DNA of 64,000 bases from a virus. The notes beneath the pieces were generated by a model. The model did no database searches, was not told the origin of the DNA, and saw nothing but the letters and a program-made list of their open reading frames with translations. This document shows, piece after piece, positions 1 through 5,086 of the stretch (within the stretch, counting starts at the first letter, position 1; each line of letters starts with the position of its first letter). The stretch spans positions 43,023 to 107,022 of IMG/VR virus record IMGVR_UViG_3300025930_000008. One strand, written 5' to 3'. Made by a program: the position numbers and the translations under genes.

Positions 1-72
1 ATACTCCCCCCAATACTTCAATGCATCGGCTTCGCTCACCACTCGGCCATACAGACCGTAGTAGTGATTCAA
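1..72 (-). CDS. Partial small protein at left edge
   Basis: After tRNA-Cys one minus-strand frame stays open to the window edge, with a protein-like composition (HYYGLYGRVVSEADALKYW). A TTG at 70-72 is the nearest start codon, but no strong Shine-Dalgarno is visible, so the start is a guess. Other short ORFs in this array also fill the gaps between tRNAs. No family is recognised. Confidence 0.3.
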   Translation of the reverse strand, partial: MNHYYGLYGRVVSEADALKYWGEY

Positions 73-99
73 GATAAGGTATCTGACCTTAGTCTTGCA

Positions 100-170
100 A
101 GGCAAGGACGGGAGTCGAACCCGTGTTACAGGTTTTGCAGACCCGCGCGTAGCCATTCCGCCACCTTGCC
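100..170 (-). tRNA. tRNA-Cys(GCA)
   Basis: Full cloverleaf: GGCAAGG/CCTTGCC acceptor, GTTCGAC T-loop, anticodon loop CTGCAAA (anticodon GCA). The discriminator is T, as is usual for tRNA-Cys. CCA is not encoded. The stop codon of the preceding small ORF lies inside this tRNA. Confidence 0.93.
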
Positions 171-284
171 ATTACGTCGTAGACATTCCTCACGGTCACA
201 ATTACATGCGTTCTGACAAACGAAACCCTTGTGACACTCACAGTCTTTGATGGGCTGTTCACAAATAGTACATTTCCATACCAT
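126..284 (-). CDS. Cys-rich zinc-binding microprotein between tRNAs
   Basis: A 52-aa protein with many cysteines in pairs (CTIC, CEC, CQNAC, CDREEC), which suggests one or two zinc sites. The ATG lies only 3 nt after the discriminator base of tRNA-Asn, and no Shine-Dalgarno is visible. Its last 14 residues are encoded by the 5' half of tRNA-Cys, and the TAA stop falls in the variable region of that tRNA. RNase P cleavage of tRNA-Cys would therefore remove the stop codon. Function unknown. The Cys pattern supports translation of the first part, while the part inside the tRNA may be incidental. Confidence 0.6.
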   Translation of the reverse strand: MVWKCTICEQPIKDCECHKGFVCQNACNCDREECLRRNGKVAEWLRAGLQNL

Positions 285-286
285 AG

Positions 287-358
287 CTCGCCGGGTAGGA
301 CTTGAACCTACAACCATTCGGTTAACAGCCGAACGCTCTGCCATTGAGCTACCGGCGA
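287..358 (-). tRNA. tRNA-Asn(GTT)
   Basis: TCGCCGG/CCGGCGA acceptor, loop CTGTTAA giving anticodon GTT, T-loop TTCAAGT, discriminator G as expected for Asn. Positions 8-10 (TAG) are also the stop codon of the upstream small ORF. Confidence 0.95.
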
Positions 359-609
359 CTGTTGATCCAACTATCTAGACACGCCTTATGAGTGGGCAGT
401 AACTCCCAATCAGCGTGCCAAGTACCCTGCACAATGTCAAAGGTTTCCGTACCTTCGTCTGACCACTCGCCACCCATGCGTTGTATTTTACACGGGATTC
501 CCTGGCGTCCTTCCTGAGCCTGTTCAACTGTAATGATACGCCAGATCGCACATTCGCTTTTATCAAAGCGGTAGTTTGCATATATTCTACCGACTAGCGG
601 CTCTTTCAT
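349..609 (-). CDS. Small hypothetical protein between tRNA-Lys and tRNA-Asn
   Basis: An 86-aa acidic, tryptophan-rich protein with no family recognised. Its ATG begins 2 nt after the discriminator of tRNA-Lys. The only purine-rich stretch upstream is the G-run of that tRNA's own acceptor. Its TAG stop is bases 8-10 of tRNA-Asn. A full-length open frame with soluble-protein composition supports a real gene. Initiation could be leaderless after tRNA 3' processing, which is inference. Confidence 0.75.
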   Translation of the reverse strand: MKEPLVGRIYANYRFDKSECAIWRIITVEQAQEGRQGIPCKIQRMGGEWSDEGTETFDIVQGTWHADWELLPTHKACLDSWINSRR

Positions 610-610
610 A

Positions 611-683
611 TGCCCCCAACAGGGATCGAACCTGTGACCTTGAGATTAAGAGTCTCCTGCTCTACCGGCTGAGCTATAGGGGC
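611..683 (-). tRNA. tRNA-Lys(CTT)
   Basis: GCCCCTA/TGGGGGC acceptor, loop CTCTTAA (anticodon CTT), T-loop TTCGATC, discriminator A. The outermost pair of the anticodon stem is a mismatch. Confidence 0.93.
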
Positions 684-747
684 GATGATTGGTCATTCCC
701 CTTACCCCTAGGGAATCGTTACTGGATGGGCAACCAATCAAGTTGTA

Positions 748-827
748 TGGCGGGTGGAGGAATCGAACCTCATTACGCTCTCGCCAGCTAGGTTATGAGC
801 CTTGCTGCCCAAACCTGGGCACCCGCG
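748..827 (-). tRNA. Atypical tRNA-Met-like gene (CAT)
   Basis: Anticodon loop CTCATAA matches elongator and initiator Met tRNAs, and the T-loop TTCGATT is normal. If a standard 5-bp T-stem is kept, the acceptor becomes CGCGGGT/ACCCGCC with a C1-C72 mismatch, which resembles initiator tRNAs. U8 is missing, the D-arm is GC-rich and short, and the variable region is about 16 nt. Boundaries and charging identity are therefore uncertain. It may be a diverged tRNA-Met or a decaying gene. Confidence 0.6.
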
Positions 828-841
828 TCGTAAATTTGCTA

Positions 842-927
842 CGGAGAGTGGGGGATTTGAACCCCCGGTACCCACTGGATACTCCGTCTTAGCAGGACGG
901 TGCATTAAGCCACTCTGCCAACTCTCC
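842..927 (-). tRNA. tRNA-Ser(GCT)
   Basis: Class II tRNA of 86 nt with a long variable arm, GGAGAGT/ACTCTCC acceptor, loop CTGCTAA (anticodon GCT) and discriminator G. The last codons and TAA stop of the upstream ORF lie inside its 5' half. Confidence 0.95.
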
Positions 928-1113
928 CTGTGTGATACGTGGCACCCACGTACCCCTTTTAACTAAGGCGAAAAACTCTATCAACGTACACTTAGAACTA
1001 TCCGTCAATCCATCTACACGGCCGTCTGTGTAAGTCCAATAAACTCTTTCCGTCTTAGGATCATAGAGATAATCCTTCACCATTGCGTTCGCTTCCCAAC
1101 GAAAAGAAATCAT
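889..1113 (-). CDS. Small hypothetical protein ending inside tRNA-Ser
   Basis: A 74-aa frame with a protein-like centre (YLYDPKTERVYWTYTDGRVDG). The first ATG is 2 nt after the tRNA-Arg(CCT) discriminator, with no Shine-Dalgarno. A second ATG at 1083 follows GGGAAG with an 8-nt spacer and gives 64 aa. The final 12 residues are read from tRNA-Ser, and TAA uses bases 36-38 of that tRNA. No family recognised. Which start is used decides whether the leaderless-after-processing idea applies here. Confidence 0.7.
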   Translation of the reverse strand: MISFRWEANAMVKDYLYDPKTERVYWTYTDGRVDGLTDSSKCTLIEFFALVKRGTWVPRITQGELAEWLNAPSC

Positions 1114-1114
1114 A

Positions 1115-1186
1115 CGGCCCCGGTGAGAATCGAACTCACATCTATCCCTTAGGAGGGGATCGTTCTGTCCATTATACTACAGGGCC
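1115..1186 (-). tRNA. tRNA-Arg(CCT)
   Basis: GGCCCTG/CGGGGCC acceptor, anticodon stem ATCCC/GGGAT, loop CTCCTAA (anticodon CCT), T-loop TTCGATT, discriminator G. Confidence 0.95.
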
Positions 1187-1242
1187 AGAAGCAGGGCATT
1201 TCAGCCCCACCCACGTCACCGCTTTAGGACAACGGCTGCCTG

Positions 1243-1446
1243 TCAGATATCCATAGCGCACTGGTTAACGCAATCCCGACAACAATTGCACACCGTATCG
1301 TAATCGCCACCGATTTCCTCTGCATACGGACAGCCATGAGGAATCTCTCCCTCATTACCGCAGTTACAGAGCGGACTGATTGCCGATAACAACCAGTCTT
1401 TGACAACCTGCTTGTAAATATGCATACGTATTTGCACAGCAGGCAT
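1243..1446 (-). CDS. Cys-rich microprotein after tRNA-Ile
   Basis: A frame of 67 aa from the ATG at 1446, or about 60 aa from the ATG at 1425. The C-terminal half is cysteine-rich (CNCG, HGC, CNCCRDC, QC), consistent with zinc binding. The 1446 ATG begins at the tRNA-Ile discriminator base itself. Neither start has a clear Shine-Dalgarno. No family recognised. It belongs to the series of small Cys-rich ORFs that follow RNA genes in this array. Confidence 0.55.
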   Translation of the reverse strand: MPAVQIRMHIYKQVVKDWLLSAISPLCNCGNEGEIPHGCPYAEEIGGDYDTVCNCCRDCVNQCAMDI

Positions 1447-1518
1447 AGGCCAGGATGGATTTGAACCATCGACCCGCACCTTATAAGAGTGCCGCTCTAA
1501 CCCCTGAGCTACTGGCCC
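1446..1518 (-). tRNA. tRNA-Ile(TAT)
   Basis: Acceptor GGGCCAG/CTGGCCT with a terminal G-U pair, anticodon stem GCACT/GGTGC, loop CTTATAA giving anticodon TAT (AUA codons), T-loop TTCAAAT, discriminator A. Confidence 0.88.
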
Positions 1519-1707
1519 AATTAGTTAGAGGATCGTATATGGGGGACTTACTTCATGGATAGGTACGCACTACGCCGGGGCGACCACACCCCTCTCGGCC
1601 AGCACGCATACTCCTAGATGTAGTCAACATCGTTAGTGACCTATATCAATCCGCTTACCCTTATCCCACCTGCGCACTGTGGGCGGCAATTATCCGTCCG
1701 ATCCTCA

Positions 1708-1779
1708 AGCCCGCGAGGGGAATCGAACCCCTATCCCTGCTTTACGAAAGCAGTATAATAGCCGTTATACTACGCGGGC
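1708..1779 (-). tRNA. tRNA-Thr(CGT)
   Basis: GCCCGCG/CGCGGGC acceptor, anticodon stem CTGCT/AGCAG, loop TTCGTAA (anticodon CGT), T-loop TTCGATT. The discriminator is T, which is unusual for Thr. Confidence 0.93.
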
Positions 1780-1782
1780 GAC

Positions 1783-1875
1783 TTACTTATCAGGCACAAT
1801 CATAGTGCCTTTACAGATGGGACATACCCTACCATTGTTAAGGATGCCCCCTTTCATCTTGCATTTACAATCCAT
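1783..1875 (-). CDS. 30-aa zinc-ribbon microprotein after tmRNA
   Basis: The ATG is 3 nt after the tmRNA discriminator and the TAA stop is 3 nt before the tRNA-Thr 5' end, so the gene fills the gap completely. The protein carries CKC near the N-terminus and CPIC near the C-terminus, the spacing of a minimal zinc ribbon. No Shine-Dalgarno is seen. No family can be assigned at this length, but the two Cys pairs make chance translation less likely. Confidence 0.55.
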   Translation of the reverse strand: MDCKCKMKGGILNNGRVCPICKGTMIVPDK

Positions 1876-1877
1876 AG

Positions 1878-2343
1878 TGGAGGTGGGCGGAATTGAACCG
1901 CCGTCCTGCGTACACTTGTTGACTCAGTTTCTAGCAGCTTTGTAATACAATACTGGCAACCGGTTCTGAGCCGCCTACCCTTACTCTACCACAAGATACG
2001 GCAGACTCATGCTAGTGACTGTTTGAAATAGTCGGGAGCAGCCTGTTGTTCCGTACACCCTGCTGTCGAGATTACTCACCACGCAATGGAAATACCATTA
2101 GAGTGGAGCCGAGTAAGCCAATTAGATTGACCGTCTAATCTTTCCAAACAAGGATTTGGGACTTTATACCCCGGCCACGCTTTCTGTTCCTAGGTCCGTG
2201 GCTCCTGACCCGAGCGGACTAAGCCGCTAGAGCAAACGTATGAGTGTCTGCAATTATTGTTAGTGGTAGGCCACTACCCGCTGCACTAAGGCAACCGCAT
2301 CTTACACAGTCGATGCCTGTCACCCCCATGATTATCAGCCTCC
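1878..2343 (-). ncRNA. ssrA: tmRNA, trans-translation RNA
   Basis: The 3' end has a tRNA-like T-arm (GGCGG-TTCAATT-CCGCC) followed by CACCTCC-A. The 5' end starts GGAGGCTG and contains GGCATCGACTG, matching the conserved 5' domain of tmRNAs. Between them, at 2219-2251, an open reading frame encodes the tag ADTHTFALAA followed by TAG. The ALAA ending is the degradation signal seen in bacterial tags. Length is 466 nt, longer than the E. coli RNA (363 nt). The acceptor appears to hold A3-U70 with a bulged C, not the usual G3-U70 identity pair for alanyl-tRNA synthetase. CCA is not encoded. The RNA would rescue ribosomes stalled on non-stop messages. Confidence 0.93.
2219..2251 (-). other. tmRNA tag reading frame (ADTHTFALAA)
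   Basis: GCA resume codon followed by nine codons and TAG. The sequence upstream, ACTAACAATAATT, resembles the region before the resume codon of other tmRNAs. The hydrophobic ALAA end would target tagged proteins to Clp-type proteases. Confidence 0.9.
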
Positions 2344-2665
2344 ACCTAGCCTTATTAGACTAACGTCTAGCTTACGGCCTCGCTCTAGATTTGCTGACAC
2401 GGAGCGAATTAAAGTTTATGCCGGATTTCTTGGACGGCTCCGGCAACCGCCCATAAGGAGTTTATGAAAGGTGGTACCTCAACAAGACCGCGATATTCGC
2501 CTTGTTCCTCTCATAGACTCCACCAAGTTATACGAGAGTCCACTGTGCCGTAGCCACTCCGAACGGTTCCTGCCGTCCCGCACTAGCCTCACGGTCTAGG
2601 CGATGGTCGGGAGACAATCTCCCCCTTGGGGCAGTCCATCCCAACTTAGAAGTAGAACTCTCTAG
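2344..2665 (-). other. 322-nt gap without a gene; rich in hairpins
   Basis: No convincing ORF or tRNA was found between the tmRNA 5' end and the next tRNA-like gene. There are several inverted repeats: GGTGG/CCACC closing 2470-2524 around AACAAG/CTTGTT (2481-2506), GGGCGG/CCGTCC near 2431-2452, and GGGAGA/TCTCCC near 2609-2623. It may be the tmRNA precursor leader or a separate structured RNA. Confidence 0.4.
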
Positions 2666-2735
2666 TAGACCGGGCAGGATTCGAACCTGCAATGAACAAT
2701 GATAAAGATTGTTTGTGTACCGTACACACCGGTCA
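2666..2735 (-). tRNA. Degenerate tRNA-like gene, apparent anticodon TTA
   Basis: T-arm GCAGG-TTCGAAT-CCTGC is perfect and GACCGG/CCGGTC forms six acceptor pairs, with the seventh position T-T. The anticodon stem ACAAT/ATTGT closes a 7-nt loop CTTTATC, giving formal anticodon TTA, which would read the ochre stop UAA. Position 37 is T instead of a purine, and the D-arm cannot be made standard. It may be a decaying tRNA or an unusual suppressor. Many genes in the window end in TAA, so general recoding is not supported. Confidence 0.5.
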
Positions 2736-2737
2736 AG

Positions 2738-2775
2738 CCCCGGCATAGGGTTCCCGCCCTATGTTACTCCGGGGT
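2738..2775 (-). other. Two-part hairpin between tRNA-like genes
   Basis: CCCCGG/CCGGGG encloses CATAGGG/CCCTATG with loop TTCCCG. There is no U-tract, so it is more likely an RNA fold or processing site than a terminator. Confidence 0.45.
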
Positions 2776-2802
2776 CGTCCACGGACAATTAGTCGATGGA
2801 CA

Positions 2803-2874
2803 TGGGCCGCACTGGAATCGAACCAGTGACTTCCTGCGTGTCGAGCAGGCGTTCTACCGCTGAACTAGCGGCCC
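2803..2874 (-). tRNA. tRNA-Val(GAC)
   Basis: GGGCCGC/GCGGCCC acceptor, anticodon stem CCTGC/GCAGG, loop TCGACAC. The anticodon is GAC with an unusual C at position 33. T-loop TTCGATT, discriminator A. Confidence 0.85.
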
Positions 2875-2881
2875 TAGTTAC

Positions 2882-2912
2882 GTGAGCTAGCTTACTCACT
2901 TCGCTAGCTCAC
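2882..2912 (-). other. Perfect 10-bp inverted repeat in tRNA leader
   Basis: Arms 2882-2891 and 2903-2912 (GTGAGCTAGC and its complement) are separated by 11 nt. It lies between the promoter at 2974-3002 and tRNA-Val(GAC), so it would be in the 5' leader of that transcript. No U-tract follows. Confidence 0.5.
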
Positions 2913-2973
2913 ACCCAAAACAACGCCTGATTCTGACGATGCGTGAGCGGGATGGTTGACCAACCAGAACAAC

Positions 2974-3002
2974 AGTTTAGCCGATGTTCTGGCGACTGTC
3001 AA
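2974..3002 (-). promoter_or_regulatory. Promoter in the tRNA array (TTGACA-N17-TAAACT)
   Basis: Minus-strand -35 TTGACA at 2997-3002 and -10 TAAACT at 2974-2979, with an exact 17-bp spacer. The predicted start near 2967 would drive tRNA-Val(GAC) and RNA genes to the left. Confidence 0.65.
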
Positions 3003-3004
3003 GC

Positions 3005-3166
3005 TTATCGGGACGAGAGGTAAACGCCTTCTATCTTTGCCCCACTGTACTCCTGCTTGTCAATCGCGTCTGCAACAGCAAGACCAACATCTTGGCGCAA
3101 GTCAAACTTCTTGATAGGCGCCAACGTCGTCGGAATGGTGATGACCACCGTGATTGTATTATCCAT
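3005..3166 (-). CDS. 53-aa hypothetical protein
   Basis: Begins MDNTITVVITIPTTLAPIKK and ends YLSSR. It has a globular-looking composition with an amphipathic middle and no cysteines. The ATG has no good Shine-Dalgarno. A TTGACA with a weak TAGCAT (15-bp spacing) overlaps the start region, so expression is unclear. It lies between tRNA-Val(TAC) and the promoter for tRNA-Val(GAC). Unknown function. Confidence 0.5.
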   Translation of the reverse strand: MDNTITVVITIPTTLAPIKKFDLRQDVGLAVADAIDKQEYSGAKIEGVYLSSR

Positions 3167-3192
3167 GCTAAAAACGTAGCACGACTGTCAAG

Positions 3193-3264
3193 TGGACCCG
3201 GCTGGGATCGAACCAGCGACCTTCTGCTTGTAAGGCAGACGTTCTCCCACTAAACTACGGGTCC
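3193..3264 (-). tRNA. tRNA-Val(TAC)
   Basis: GGACCCG/CGGGTCC acceptor, anticodon stem TCTGC/GCAGA, loop CTTACAA (anticodon TAC), T-loop TTCGATC, discriminator A. Confidence 0.96.
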
Positions 3265-3299
3265 GCAGCAGGCTCCCTCATGGGGCGTACCTCCCATAG

Positions 3300-3328
3300 A
3301 CACTACCCGACAGGTTCCCGCCTGTCAA
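3300..3328 (-). promoter_or_regulatory. Promoter upstream of tRNA-Val(TAC)
   Basis: Minus-strand TTGACA at 3323-3328 and TAGTGT at 3300-3305, spacer 17 bp. The start would fall near 3293, about 29 nt before the tRNA 5' end. The -35 lies inside the hairpin at 3311-3342. Confidence 0.5.
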
Positions 3329-3342
3329 GGCGAGGGAACCTG
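3311..3342 (-). other. Inverted repeat CAGGTTCCC/GGGAACCTG
   Basis: Nine-bp perfect arms at 3311-3319 and 3334-3342, with an inner GCC/GGC stem. A second bulged hairpin follows at 3348-3374. Both overlap or adjoin the putative promoter, so they could be operator-like DNA or RNA structure. No ORF is convincing in this 140-nt gap. Confidence 0.45.
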
Positions 3343-3404
3343 CGTGCTTAATCCCCGTGGGTACGCACGGATTAGGTACTGCGATGGCCCCTGACTGATG
3401 GGCA

Positions 3405-3478
3405 GAGCCGTCACCGGGAATCGAACCCGGCTTACTAACTTACCAAGCTAGGGTAATATCCGATATACTATGACGGCT
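3405..3478 (-). tRNA. tRNA-Thr(GGT)
   Basis: AGCCGTC/GACGGCT acceptor, anticodon stem CTAGC/GTTAG, loop TTGGTAA (anticodon GGT), T-loop TTCGATT. Only 2 nt separate it from tRNA-Pro. Confidence 0.93.
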
Positions 3479-3480
3479 TA

Positions 3481-3554
<74 letters not shown>

Positions 3555-3719
3555 TTACAAATGACTGAATACATAAGTCACAGCAGAGATACCATGACTA
3601 ATGAAACTCATGATACCGGTGGCAGCAGCCACCTTGAGGTACCACAATTCCTTACGGCTGAGCGTAACCTTTTCCTCAGCCTTCTTTATGGCTTTAAGTT
3701 TCGCTTCTTCCTTGTCCAT
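3555..3719 (-). CDS. Small single-pass membrane protein
   Basis: A 54-aa protein with a charged N-terminal helix rich in Lys and Glu (residues 1-22) and one hydrophobic segment at about residues 28-52. The ATG at 3719 has AAGG six nt upstream and overlaps the end of the preceding membrane-protein gene, so the two are probably coupled. The TAA stop touches the first base of tRNA-Pro, so RNase P cleavage would leave the message ending at its stop codon. The pair resembles small membrane or holin-like proteins but has no assigned family. Confidence 0.65.
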   Translation of the reverse strand: MDKEEAKLKAIKKAEEKVTLSRKELWYLKVAAATGIMSFISHGISAVTYVFSHL

Positions 3720-4044
3720 TGAGCGCCTTGCTTTGACGCCGCTTATACCCAAAGATCAAGTAGAGCGCGACATTCCCTGCGATGAATCCCACCGCATTCA
3801 GCGGGATATAGTAGGAAAACCCTGTGTCAAGTCTCTCAACGTTGTTAGTCAACGCTGACGTGGCTAAGAGCAGATACGAAACGGCAATGAGTACAACATG
3901 GAGCGGCAGCAGAGCTACATATCCTCCCTGCTTGCGCAGTTTGAGGTAGCTCTGGGTATATACCACCACAATCAGCACCACAAACGACACAATGCCTCCG
4001 TACAGAAAGATATTCAAGTATCGGAGGCCATCCAAAATGCTCAT
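3694..4044 (-). CDS. Three-pass membrane protein
   Basis: 116 aa with three hydrophobic segments (about residues 11-30, 42-62, 78-97) and a basic C-terminal tail, which predicts inner-membrane insertion with the tail in the cytoplasm. It starts 15 nt after tRNA-Trp with a weak AGG upstream. It overlaps the next gene by 26 nt in another frame. No family recognised. A holin or another envelope role is possible, but no lysin gene is adjacent. Confidence 0.7.
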   Translation of the reverse strand: MSILDGLRYLNIFLYGGIVSFVVLIVVVYTQSYLKLRKQGGYVALLPLHVVLIAVSYLLLATSALTNNVERLDTGFSYYIPLNAVGFIAGNVALYLIFGYKRRQSKALNGQGRSET

Positions 4045-4058
4045 GCTCTATTACCTAG

Positions 4059-4129
4059 CGGGGGATCGAGGATTTGAACCCCGAAGTTCGGGTTTGGAGG
4101 CCGACAGTTTACCATTAGCTTAATCCCCC
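4059..4129 (-). tRNA. tRNA-Trp(CCA)
   Basis: GGGGGAT/ATCCCCC acceptor, loop CTCCAAA (anticodon CCA), discriminator G as usual for Trp. The innermost anticodon-stem pair is C-C. Confidence 0.94.
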
Positions 4130-4430
4130 AGGAGCGCACGGAGGGAGCGCGAGATTCTCTCACCCCTCGGTTATGTGAACAGACTTGTCATACGCCGACT
4201 TCACGCGGGCGGATTCTAACCATAGACCCTAAGGCGTATAGTTCATATGTGACTATACCGCGAAGGGACTCCGTTTCCATCGAATACTCCTGAACGCATG
4301 GTGCCATCTGAAACAATCGTCATTGCCACGCCGCTTTTCGCTACTTGTATACTGCCCTCCGGGGATCAATCCATCCAGACGCATACGTTTGCTCGCTACA
4401 GCCGTGCGCATGTATTGAGCAATGACGAAG
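4130..4430 (-). other. 301-nt gap with no confident gene
   Basis: Only short ORFs of weak quality are present, such as a 26-aa frame near 4252-4332. A stretch at 4204-4262 has CGCGG/CCGCG ends and a T-loop-like TTAGAAT but is too short for a tRNA. Confidence 0.4.
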
Positions 4431-4512
4431 TACGCCCGGAGGGACTTGAACCCCCACACCTTTCGGCATCAGGACCTAAACCTGACGTGTCTACCGATTC
4501 CACCACGGGCGC
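4431..4512 (-). tRNA. tRNA-Leu(TAG)
   Basis: Class II, 82 nt. Acceptor GCGCCCG/CGGGCGT, anticodon stem TCAGG/CCTGA, loop TTTAGGT (anticodon TAG), long variable arm, discriminator A. Confidence 0.95.
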
Positions 4513-4516
4513 TAGT

Positions 4517-4549
4517 ACCGATAACGTTCAAGGAAGGGCTGTTATCGGT
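4517..4549 (-). other. 9-bp inverted repeat upstream of tRNA-Leu(TAG)
   Basis: ACCGATAAC (4517-4525) and GTTATCGGT (4541-4549) with a 15-nt loop, 5 nt upstream of the tRNA 5' end. No U-tract. It may be a processing element. Confidence 0.4.
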
Positions 4550-4646
4550 GTTATCGTGCGACTGCCATTGGACCATATTCATAGTCGAGAGCCTTGCGCC
4601 GCTGCATGATACCCCGGATTCCCGTCCGGCATATTCATGCCTGATA

Positions 4647-4729
4647 TGCGATCAGTGAGAGTCGAACTCACACGCCTGTTAGGGCACTGACCCCTCAAGC
4701 CAGCGTGTCTACCATTTCACCATGATCGC
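4647..4729 (-). tRNA. tRNA-Leu(GAG)
   Basis: Class II, 83 nt. GCGATCA/TGATCGC acceptor, anticodon stem CTGGC/GTCAG, loop TTGAGGG (anticodon GAG), T-loop TTCGACT, discriminator A. Confidence 0.95.
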
Positions 4730-4743
4730 TAAAGATTTTGAAA

Positions 4744-4825
4744 TGGCGGGAGTAGGATTCGAACCTACGAAGGCATAGCCGTCTGATTTACAGTCAGATG
4801 CGTTTGACCGCTCCGCAACCCCGCC
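4744..4825 (-). tRNA. tRNA-Tyr(GTA)
   Basis: Class II, 82 nt. GGCGGGG/TCCCGCC acceptor, anticodon stem TCTGA/TCAGA, loop CTGTAAA (anticodon GTA), T-loop TTCGAAT, discriminator A. Confidence 0.97.
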
Positions 4826-4834
4826 GAATAAACA

Positions 4835-4950
4835 CTTGGGCACCTAGATTGGGTGCGACCCTTCTCTTTCAAGTCAACTTCCTCCTGCCTAGCCTTATCC
4901 GGGCAGATGGTTCGCCGTATCTACGGCTGATCTAGGAGTTGGCTCCCAAG
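4835..4950 (-). ncRNA. Candidate structured RNA between tRNA-Arg and tRNA-Tyr
   Basis: Nested long-range helices pair 4835-4840 with 4945-4950 (CTTGGG/CCCAAG) and 4843-4849 with 4930-4936 (CCTAGAT/ATCTAGG). Inside are separate hairpins at 4851-4861 (GGGT/ACCC), 4885-4906 (CTGCC/GGCAG) and 4914-4927 (GCCGT/ACGGC, 4-nt loop). This is a multibranched fold of about 116 nt. A strong AGGAGG (minus strand, near 4880) lies in one loop, followed by a possible TTG ORF that runs into tRNA-Tyr. The strand is assumed from its neighbours. Confidence 0.45.
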
Positions 4951-4985
4951 CTATGTAGTTTTTGTCAGTCTACCAGACTGTCAAG

Positions 4986-5058
4986 CGCCCCCGCCCGGAT
5001 TTGAACCGGGAACCTGCGGTTTAGAAGGCCGCTGCGCTATCCGTTGCGCCACAGGGGC
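4986..5058 (-). tRNA. tRNA-Arg(TCT)
   Basis: GCCCCTG/CGGGGGC acceptor, loop CTTCTAA (anticodon TCT), T-loop TTCAAAT, discriminator G. It is the rightmost tRNA. Its 5' end lies 2 nt from the U-tract of a terminator. Confidence 0.94.
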
Positions 5059-5059
5059 A

Positions 5060-5086
5060 TAAAAAAGGCGACCCTCTTTGGTCGCC
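5060..5086 (-). terminator. Rho-independent terminator abutting tRNA-Arg(TCT)
   Basis: Seven-bp perfect stem GGCGACC/GGTCGCC (5067-5073, 5080-5086), 6-nt loop and, on the minus strand, six T residues. It would end transcripts coming from the ribonucleotide reductase side immediately before the tRNA array. Confidence 0.8.

Noticed and set aside
1397-1425. TTGACA on the plus strand as a promoter
   Set aside because: No -10 at 16-18 bp spacing and no plus-strand gene downstream.
2528-2746. 72-aa minus-strand ORF over a tRNA-like gene
   Set aside because: Covers a tRNA T-arm and low-quality sequence; no start signal.
4204-4262. tRNA-like stretch with CGCGG/CCGCG ends and TTAGAAT loop
   Set aside because: Only 59 nt, no anticodon arm can be formed, and the T-loop lacks the conserved TTC-A.
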